NCBI RefSeq assembly: GCF_946886105.1
Contig: NZ_CAMPHV010000026.1
Span: 1-64,000 of the forward strand
Source of the DNA: an uncultured Pseudomonas sp.
Lineage (GTDB): Bacteria; Pseudomonadota; Gammaproteobacteria; Pseudomonadales; Pseudomonadaceae
DNA length: 64,000 bases
Direction of reading: 5' to 3'
The notes beneath the pieces were generated by a model. It made no database searches. It was not told the DNA's origin and was given only the letters and a program-made list of their open reading frames with translations. Of this stretch, positions 54,422 to 64,000 are shown piece by piece (position 1 is the stretch's first letter; every line of letters starts with the position of its first letter). The position numbers and the translations under genes are program-made.

Positions 54422-57400
54422 ATGACCGCTTCATTCGTCCATCTGCGTCTGCACACCGAGTTTTCCCTGGTCGACGGCTTGGTGCGGGTCAAGCCGCTGA
54501 TCAAGGCCGTGGCCGGCGCCGGTATGCCGGCGGTGGCGGTCACCGACATGAGCAACATGTGCGCCCTGGTGAAGTTCTACAAGGCGGCCATGGGTGGCGG
54601 CATCAAGCCGATCTGCGGCGCCGATATCTGGTTGGCCAGCGACGAAGAGGACGGCCCCCTCAGCCGTATGACCCTGTTGGCGATGAATGCCGTGGGCTAC
54701 CGCAACCTGACCGAACTGGTCTCTCGTGGCTGGACCGAAGGTCAGAGCAACGATCTGGTGATTATCCAGCGCGATTGGGTCAAGGCCGCCGCCGAGGGTT
54801 TGATCGCACTGTCCGGTTCGAAAGAGGGCGAGATCGGTCATGCTCTGCTCAATGACGACCTGGCCGGGGCCGAAGCCTTGCTGCGCGAATGGATGGAAGT
54901 GTTCCCCGAGCGCTTCTACCTGGAAGTGCAGCGCACCAGTCGGGTCAACGACGAAGAGCACCTGCACCTGGCCGTCGCCCTGGCCGACCGGCTCGGCGCG
55001 CCGCTGGTGGCGACCAACGACGTACGTTTTCTCAAGCAGGACGATTTCGCCGCCCACGAGACCCGCGTGTGCATCGGCGAGGGACGCAGCCTGGACGACC
55101 CGCGGCGGCCGCGCAGCTATTCCGACCAGCAATACCTGAAGACCCCGGAAGAAATGGCCGAGCTGTTCGCCGACCTGCCGGAGGCGCTGGAAAACACCGT
55201 CGAGATCGCCAAGCGTTGCAATATCGAAGTGCAGCTCGGCAAATACTTCCTGCCCGACTTCCCGGTGCCGGCCGGCATGACCATGGACGAGTATTTCCGT
55301 CAGGTCTCCTTCGAAGGCCTGGAAGAGCGTCTGGAAGTGCTACTGCCCAAGGACACCCCGGATTACGACGCGAAGAAGCAGGTGTACATCGACCGGCTGA
55401 ATTTCGAGCTGGATATCATCATCCAGATGGGGTTCCCCGGTTACTTCCTGATCGTTATGGACTTCATCAAGTGGGCGAAGAACAACGGCGTACCGGTCGG
55501 CCCGGGCCGGGGCTCGGGTGCCGGTTCCCTGGTTGCTTACGTACAGAAGATCACCGACCTCGATCCACTGGCCTATGACCTGCTGTTCGAACGCTTCCTC
55601 AACCCGGAACGGGTTTCCATGCCCGACTTTGACGTCGACTTCTGCATGGACGGCCGCGATCGGGTGATCGATTACGTGGCCGAGAAATACGGCCGCAACG
55701 CGGTCAGCCAGATCATCACCTTCGGCACCATGGCCGCTAAGGCGGTGGTGCGCGACGTGGCACGGGCCCAGGGCAAGTCTTACGGGTTGGCTGATCGCCT
55801 GTCGAAGATGATCCCCTTCGAAGTCGGCATGACCCTGGAAAAAGCCTACGAGATGGAGGAGCTGTTGCGCGACTTCCTCAAGGTCGACGAGGACGCCCGG
55901 GAAATCTGGGAGATGTCGCTCAAGCTCGAAGGCATCACCCGCGGCACCGGCAAGCACGCCGGCGGCGTGGTGATCGCGCCGACCAAACTCACCGACTTCT
56001 CGCCGATCGCCTGCGACGACGAGGGCGGCGGCCTGGTGACCCAGTTCGACAAGGACGACGTCGAGCAGGCCGGCCTGGTGAAGTTCGACTTCCTCGGCCT
56101 GCGCACCCTGACCATCATCAAGTGGGCGATGGAGACGATCAACCGCGAACAGGCCAAGCAGGGCCTGCCCGATCTGAATATCGACTTCATCCCGCTGGAC
56201 GACAAACCGACCTTCGCCATGCTGCAGAAGGCCGAGACCACCGCGGTATTCCAGCTTGAATCGCGCGGCATGAAGGAGCTGATCAAGAAGCTCAAGCCGG
56301 ACTGCCTGGAAGACATGATCGCACTGGTGGCGCTGTTCCGCCCCGGCCCGCTGCAGTCGGGCATGGTGGACGACTTCATCAACCGTAAGCACGGTCGCGA
56401 GCCGATTTCCTATCCGCACCAGGACTATCAATACGCCGGCCTCGAGCCGGTGCTAAAGCCCACCTACGGCATCATCCTGTACCAGGAACAGGTGATGCAG
56501 ATCGCCCAGGTGATGGCGGGGTATACGCTGGGTGGCGCGGACATGCTGCGCCGCGCCATGGGTAAGAAAAAGCCCGAGGAGATGGCCAAGCAGCGCGGCG
56601 GCTTTATCGAAGGCTGCGCCAACAACGGCATCGATGCGGACCTGGCGGGCAACATCTTTGATCTGGTGGAGAAATTCGCCGGTTACGGCTTCAACAAATC
56701 CCACTCCGCCGCTTATGGTTTGGTCTCTTACCAGACCGCCTGGCTCAAGGCTCATCACCCGGCACCTTTCATGGCCGCGGTGCTCTCGGCGGATATGCAC
56801 AACACCGACAAGGTCGTGACCCTGATCGAGGAGTGCCGCAGCATGAAACTGCGCCTCGACGCGCCCGATGTGAACATCTCGGAATTCAAGTTCACGGTTA
56901 ACGACGGCGGCTGGATCGTCTACGGCCTGGGCGCGATCAAGGGCGTCGGCGAGGGGCCGGTGGAAGCGATCGTCGAGTCGCGCAAGGACGGCCCGTTCAA
57001 GGATCTGTTCGACTTCTGCTCGCGGGTCGACCTTAAGCGCATCAACAAGCGCACCCTGGAGGCGCTGATTCACAGCGGCGCCCTGGATCGTCTCGGGCCT
57101 TATTTCCATGAGGAAATAAAAGCCTACAAGGAAAATATCGACCGTAATCGTGGCGTGTTGCTGGCGGCGATGGAGGAGGCGGTGCAGGCCGCCGAGCAGA
57201 CCGCGCGCAGTCATGACAGCGGCCATATGGATTTATTTGGTGGGGTGTTCGCCGATGCCGAGAGCGATGTTTACGCCAACCACCGCAAGGCGCGCGAGCG
57301 TTCGCTGAAGGAGCGCCTCAAGGGCGAGAAAGACACCTTGGGCCTGTACCTCACTGGCCACCCGATCGACGAATACGAAGGTGAAGTGCGGCGTTTTGCC

Positions 57401-57940
57401 CGTCAGCGCATCATCGACCTGAAACCGGCCCGTGGCGATCAGACGGTCGCCGGATTGATCGTCAATCTGCGGGTGATGAAGAACAAGAAGGGCGACAAGA
57501 TGGGTTTTATCACCCTCGACGACCGCTCCGGGCGCATCGAAGCCTCCTTGTTCGCCGAAGCCTTCAACAGCGCCCAGGCCCTGCTGCAGACCGATGCCCT
57601 GGTGGTGGTCGAGGGTGAGGTCAGTAACGACGATTTCTCCGGCGGCTTGCGCCTGCGCGCCAAGCGGGTGATGAGCCTGGAAGAGGCGCGCACCGGCCTG
57701 GCCGAAAGCCTGCGGCTCAAAGTCGCCAGCAGCGCCTTGCAGGGCGATCGCCTGCGTTGGCTGGCCGAGCTCTGCAGCCGCCACCGCGGGGCCTGTCCGA
57801 TCACCATGGACTACAGTTGCGACGACGCCCGCGCGCAATTGCAGTTCGGCGAAAGCTGGAGGATCGAGCCTGCTGACAGCTTGATTCAAGCATTGCGTGA
57901 CCAGTTCGGCCGCGACAACGTCTTTTTGCACTACCGCTGA
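54422..57940 (+). CDS. dnaE: DNA polymerase III alpha subunit
   Basis: The 1172-residue replicative polymerase. PHP domain (about 1-280, SFVHLRLHTEFSLVDGLV), C-family palm with the catalytic Asp residues of MPDFDVDFCMDGRD (about 404 and 406) and KFDFLGLRTL (Asp556), fingers, a helix-hairpin-helix region (about 830-900), an OB fold (about 985-1070, TVAGLIVNLRVMKNKKGDKMGF) and a C-terminal tau-binding part. Length is within one or two residues of PAO1 as recalled. The ATG at 54422 follows TAGGACCGCC. Confidence 0.97.
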   Translation: MTASFVHLRLHTEFSLVDGLVRVKPLIKAVAGAGMPAVAVTDMSNMCALVKFYKAAMGGGIKPICGADIWLASDEEDGPLSRMTLLAMNAVGYRNLTELVSRGWTEGQSNDLVIIQRDWVKAAAEGLIALSGSKEGEIGHALLNDDLAGAEALLREWMEVFPERFYLEVQRTSRVNDEEHLHLAVALADRLGAPLVATNDVRFLKQDDFAAHETRVCIGEGRSLDDPRRPRSYSDQQYLKTPEEMAELFADLPEALENTVEIAKRCNIEVQLGKYFLPDFPVPAGMTMDEYFRQVSFEGLEERLEVLLPKDTPDYDAKKQVYIDRLNFELDIIIQMGFPGYFLIVMDFIKWAKNNGVPVGPGRGSGAGSLVAYVQKITDLDPLAYDLLFERFLNPERVSMPDFDVDFCMDGRDRVIDYVAEKYGRNAVSQIITFGTMAAKAVVRDVARAQGKSYGLADRLSKMIPFEVGMTLEKAYEMEELLRDFLKVDEDAREIWEMSLKLEGITRGTGKHAGGVVIAPTKLTDFSPIACDDEGGGLVTQFDKDDVEQAGLVKFDFLGLRTLTIIKWAMETINREQAKQGLPDLNIDFIPLDDKPTFAMLQKAETTAVFQLESRGMKELIKKLKPDCLEDMIALVALFRPGPLQSGMVDDFINRKHGREPISYPHQDYQYAGLEPVLKPTYGIILYQEQVMQIAQVMAGYTLGGADMLRRAMGKKKPEEMAKQRGGFIEGCANNGIDADLAGNIFDLVEKFAGYGFNKSHSAAYGLVSYQTAWLKAHHPAPFMAAVLSADMHNTDKVVTLIEECRSMKLRLDAPDVNISEFKFTVNDGGWIVYGLGAIKGVGEGPVEAIVESRKDGPFKDLFDFCSRVDLKRINKRTLEALIHSGALDRLGPYFHEEIKAYKENIDRNRGVLLAAMEEAVQAAEQTARSHDSGHMDLFGGVFADAESDVYANHRKARERSLKERLKGEKDTLGLYLTGHPIDEYEGEVRRFARQRIIDLKPARGDQTVAGLIVNLRVMKNKKGDKMGFITLDDRSGRIEASLFAEAFNSAQALLQTDALVVVEGEVSNDDFSGGLRLRAKRVMSLEEARTGLAESLRLKVASSALQGDRLRWLAELCSRHRGACPITMDYSCDDARAQLQFGESWRIEPADSLIQALRDQFGRDNVFLHYR

Positions 57941-58101
57941 TTTGCGGGGCTGCTAGCCTCGCTTGTCGGTCTCGACGCTAACCAGGCTCTGCATTGCTGT
58001 TGTAGAACCTGGTGTCGACCCGAATGCGCCTGCCGTATAAGGTAGTGCGCGAAATGGATATAGCCCCCGGCCGCTTGGCCGTCGACGCAAGACGGATGCC
58101 T

Positions 58102-59052
58102 ATGAACCCGAATTTTCTCGATTTCGAACAGCCGATCGCCGACCTGCAAGCCAAGATCGAAGAGCTTCGCCTGGTCGGTAACGATAACTCGCTGAACATC
58201 AGCGACGAGATCACCCGCCTGCAGGACAAGAACGGCAGCCTGACCGAAAGCATTTTCAGCAATTTGACCAGTTGGCAGATCGCGCAACTCGCTCGTCATC
58301 CGCGCCGGCCTTACACCCTCGATTACATTGAGCACATCTTCACCGAGTTCGACGAACTGCACGGCGATCGGCATTTCTCCGACGATGCCGCGCTGGTCGG
58401 CGGTGTGGCGCGCTTGAACGGCGAGCCGGTGATGGTGATCGGGCATCAGAAGGGCCGCGAAGTGCGCGAGAAGGTCCGCCGTAATTTCGGCATGCCGCGT
58501 CCCGAAGGCTACCGCAAGGCGTGCCGCCTGATGGAAATGGCCGAGCGCTTCAAGATGCCGATCCTGACCTTTATCGATACCCCCGGTGCTTATCCGGGCA
58601 TCGACGCCGAGGAGCGTGGGCAGAGCGAGGCCATCGCCTGGAACCTGCGCGTCATGGCGCGCCTGAAGACGCCGATCATCGCCACGGTGATCGGCGAAGG
58701 CGGTTCCGGCGGGGCTTTGGCCATCGGCGTCTGCGACCAATTGAACATGCTGCAATATTCCACCTACTCGGTGATTTCGCCGGAAGGCTGCGCGTCGATT
58801 CTGTGGAAAACTTCGGACAAGGCGCCGGATGCCGCCGAAGCCATGGGTATCACCGCCGAGCGCCTGAAGGGCCTGGGTATCGTCGATAAAGTGATCAGCG
58901 AGCCATTGGGCGGCGCCCACCGCGATCCGGCCGCTGCGGCCGAGTCGATCCGTCAGGAACTGACGGATCAGCTGAAAATGCTCAAGGGCCTCGATACCGC
59001 TGCGCTGCTCGAGCGCCGTTACCAGCGTCTGATGAGTTACGGGGTGGCCTGA
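58102..59052 (+). CDS. accA: Acetyl-CoA carboxylase carboxyltransferase subunit alpha
   Basis: A 316-residue alpha subunit which, with AccD, transfers carboxyl from biotin to acetyl-CoA to form malonyl-CoA. The crotonase-like core holds the oxyanion-hole glycines in [17 protein letters not shown]. Other marks: [16 protein letters not shown] opening, [32 protein letters not shown] [10 protein letters not shown] and the [19 protein letters not shown]. The ATG at 58102 gives the standard start; the frame is open further upstream. A 161-bp gap after dnaE has no clear terminator. Confidence 0.97.
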   Translation: MNPNFLDFEQPIADLQAKIEELRLVGNDNSLNISDEITRLQDKNGSLTESIFSNLTSWQIAQLARHPRRPYTLDYIEHIFTEFDELHGDRHFSDDAALVGGVARLNGEPVMVIGHQKGREVREKVRRNFGMPRPEGYRKACRLMEMAERFKMPILTFIDTPGAYPGIDAEERGQSEAIAWNLRVMARLKTPIIATVIGEGGSGGALAIGVCDQLNMLQYSTYSVISPEGCASILWKTSDKAPDAAEAMGITAERLKGLGIVDKVISEPLGGAHRDPAAAAESIRQELTDQLKMLKGLDTAALLERRYQRLMSYGVA

Positions 59053-59087
59053 CGGCCACCGCTGCACTTTACGCGCTACAAGCCTTT

Positions 59088-59140
59088 AAGCCGCAAGCGA
59101 GCTGATTTGCTCTAAGCTTGCGGCTTTTAGCTTGCGGCTT
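59088..59140. repeat. Inverted AAGCCGCAAGC repeats between accA and tilS
   Basis: One AAGCCGCAAGC at 59088-59098 faces two GCTTGCGGCTT copies at 59116-59126 and 59130-59140, giving alternative hairpins. Same family as 3478-3497 and 39634-39693. Confidence 0.65.
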
Positions 59141-59151
59141 GAAACTGCGTT

Positions 59152-60465
59152 ATGACCCTCGAATCCCATCTGCTGAAAGCCTTGGCGCCCTGGCGTGATG
59201 CGCCGGCTTGGCGCGTCGCCTTGTCCGGGGGGCTGGATTCGACGGTGCTGCTGCACTTGCTGGCCGGTCTCGCGCAACGCGAGGCGTTACCGCCGCTCTC
59301 CGCCATTCATATCCACCACGGCTTGCAACCGGCTGCCGATACCTGGCCGGCGCATTGCCGCGCCTTGTGCGCACGGCTCGGCGTGCCCTTGCAGGTCGAC
59401 TACGTGCAGGTCGCCCCCGGCGCCAGCGTCGAGCGCGCGGCGCGCGATGCTCGCTATGGAGCGTTCGAGGCGGCGCTGAATCCGGGCGAATTACTGTTGC
59501 TCGCCCAGCACCGCGACGATCAGGCCGAAACCCTGTTGTTCCGTTTGTTGCGTGGCGCTGGCGTACAGGGCCTGGCGGCGATGCCGGCGAGCCGTCGATT
59601 GGGTAAGGGCCATTTGCTGCGGCCGCTACTGAGCTGTTCGCGGGATGAGTTGCAGAGTTACGCCGAGCGGCACCGGCTCGGCTGGATCGAGGATCCTTCG
59701 AACGCCGACAGTCGTTTTTCCCGCAATTACCTGCGCCAGAAGGTCATGCCGTTATTGCAGGCGCGCTGGCCGCAGGCGTCGCGAAGCCTAGCGGTCGCCG
59801 CGGAGCATCTGGGCGAGGCGGCGCAGTTGCTCGACGACCTGGCGCGGCAGGATCTGGAAGCGGCGCAATCGCCTACGCGCTTCGCCTGGTTGCCGCTGGC
59901 CTGCTTGTCGTTGTCGGCGCTGCGCGAGTTGAGCGAGGCGCGCCAGCGCAACGCCTTGCGTTATTGGTTGCGCGCTCGCACAACGATGCCGGACAGCGGG
60001 CATTGGGCCGGCTGGGAAGATTTGCGCGATGCCGGCCGTGATGCGGCGCCGCTCTGGCGATTGGCCGATGGCGAATTGCATCGCGCCGACGAGCGGTTGT
60101 GGTGGTTGGCGGGTGCCTGGCTGCAACCCCCCATGCTGTCGGAGCAGGCGCCGCAGGTCGATCATTGGTTGGCGTTGCCGAACAACGGGGCGGTGTCGTT
60201 GCAGGGGCGTGCGCCTTCAGGCGAGCTGCGCTTGGCTTATCGTCAAGGCGGCGAGGCGATGGAGCTGCCGGGGCGCGGGCGTCGCGATCTCAAACGCCTG
60301 CTCAACGAACGTCATGTGCCGGTTTTTTTACGCGGGCGCTTGCCGCTATTACTGTGCGATGGGCGCCTGGTGGCGGTGGCCAATCTGCCCGGCTTGGATG
60401 GTCCGGTCGATGGTGAGTGGCGATTACTTTGGCGACCGCCTGTCGATGATCAAGGTTTGAGCTGA
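59152..60465 (+). CDS. tilS: tRNA(Ile)-lysidine synthase TilS
   Basis: A 437-residue N-type ATP pyrophosphatase that attaches lysine to C34 of the minor tRNA-Ile, changing AUG to AUA reading. The PP-loop SGGLDS is at residues 25-30; IHIHHGLQPAAD, LLAQHRDDQAETLLFRLLRG and the C-terminal LPGRGRRDLKRLLNERHVP domain match the family. The start at 59152 lies 12 bp after a REP repeat arm. It is flanked by accA and pyrG as in PAO1. Confidence 0.95.
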   Translation: MTLESHLLKALAPWRDAPAWRVALSGGLDSTVLLHLLAGLAQREALPPLSAIHIHHGLQPAADTWPAHCRALCARLGVPLQVDYVQVAPGASVERAARDARYGAFEAALNPGELLLLAQHRDDQAETLLFRLLRGAGVQGLAAMPASRRLGKGHLLRPLLSCSRDELQSYAERHRLGWIEDPSNADSRFSRNYLRQKVMPLLQARWPQASRSLAVAAEHLGEAAQLLDDLARQDLEAAQSPTRFAWLPLACLSLSALRELSEARQRNALRYWLRARTTMPDSGHWAGWEDLRDAGRDAAPLWRLADGELHRADERLWWLAGAWLQPPMLSEQAPQVDHWLALPNNGAVSLQGRAPSGELRLAYRQGGEAMELPGRGRRDLKRLLNERHVPVFLRGRLPLLLCDGRLVAVANLPGLDGPVDGEWRLLWRPPVDDQGLS

Positions 60466-60485
60466 TAAGGCCTTTCCGGTAGACT
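60457..60485 (+). promoter_or_regulatory. Candidate pyrG promoter
   Basis: TTGAGC (60457-60462) and TAGACT (60480-60485) are separated by 17 bp and overlap the end of tilS. It would give pyrG a leader of about 150 nt, which I cannot assign to a known regulatory class. Confidence 0.4.
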
Positions 60486-60575
60486 ACGCTCCCGTCTTAT
60501 TAGAGCTTTTGCAGCGCCCGTTTCTTCAACGAAATCGGCAGCGGCGATCGTTTATCAGCTACTGCAATTTGGTAA

Positions 60576-63126
<2,551 letters not shown>

Positions 63127-63171
63127 TCGCTTGTTTATCCGGTCGCCGTTCTCAGGTAGAGTGCCGCCTGA

Positions 63172-64000
<829 letters not shown>

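Overview
The window is about 64 kb of GC-rich chromosome from a Pseudomonas (sensu lato) species. Gene content, protein sequences and order match, as I remember it, the P. aeruginosa PAO1 stretch from eno (PA3635) back through bamA, rpsB, glnD, dapC, dapD, csdA, tcdA and plsB to mexJKL and rsmJ. The intergenic DNA is full of short palindromes of the REP type usual in this genus. I see no tRNA, rRNA, prophage, insertion sequence or CRISPR array.

Left part (1-8.6 kb): a PEP mutase/isocitrate lyase-like enzyme, an extensin-like protein, an EF-hand protein, the 16S rRNA methyltransferase RsmJ, and a TetR regulator divergent from a MexJK-type RND efflux pump. From 8.6 to 15.3 kb the content is more accessory: a REP cluster, a possible remnant of an abortive-infection gene, a BrnT/BrnA toxin-antitoxin pair, a DUF4197 lipoprotein-like secreted protein, a GH13_18 sucrose-phosphorylase-like enzyme, a CHASE4-PAS-GGDEF-EAL c-di-GMP enzyme and a small hypothetical gene.

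Middle part (15.5-39.6 kb): plsB; a Gld-like ABC transporter operon; a cold-shock gene between two REP islands; a hypothetical gene; the overlapping dapE-rlmA pair; and a GH17-GT2 glucan synthase. These are followed by the sulfur-handling genes tcdA/csdE/csdA, the lysine pathway genes dapD and dapC, a Spx/ArsC-like reductase, a PL7 alginate lyase with an unusual leader region, glnD and map. Lysine/diaminopimelate synthesis is thus covered by dapE, dapD and dapC within 12 kb.

Right part (39.8-64 kb): one long same-strand run of essential genes. It goes from translation and nucleotide genes (rpsB, tsf, pyrH, frr), through isoprenoid and phospholipid steps (uppS, cdsA, dxr) and envelope proteolysis (rseP), to outer-membrane assembly (bamA, skp) and lipid A synthesis (lpxD, fabZ, lpxA, lpxB). 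It ends with rnhB, dnaE, accA, tilS, pyrG, kdsA and the 5' two-thirds or so of eno, cut by the window end. Many junctions overlap by 1 or 4 bases, so much of this is co-transcribed and translationally coupled.

No clearly new multi-gene system is visible. The points most worth a second look are the leader ORF and hairpin ahead of the alginate lyase, the changed acceptor loops of the phosphorylase, the long palindromic repeat family, a 14-bp tandem duplication that separates lpxA from fabZ, and a terminator-like hairpin between rseP and bamA.
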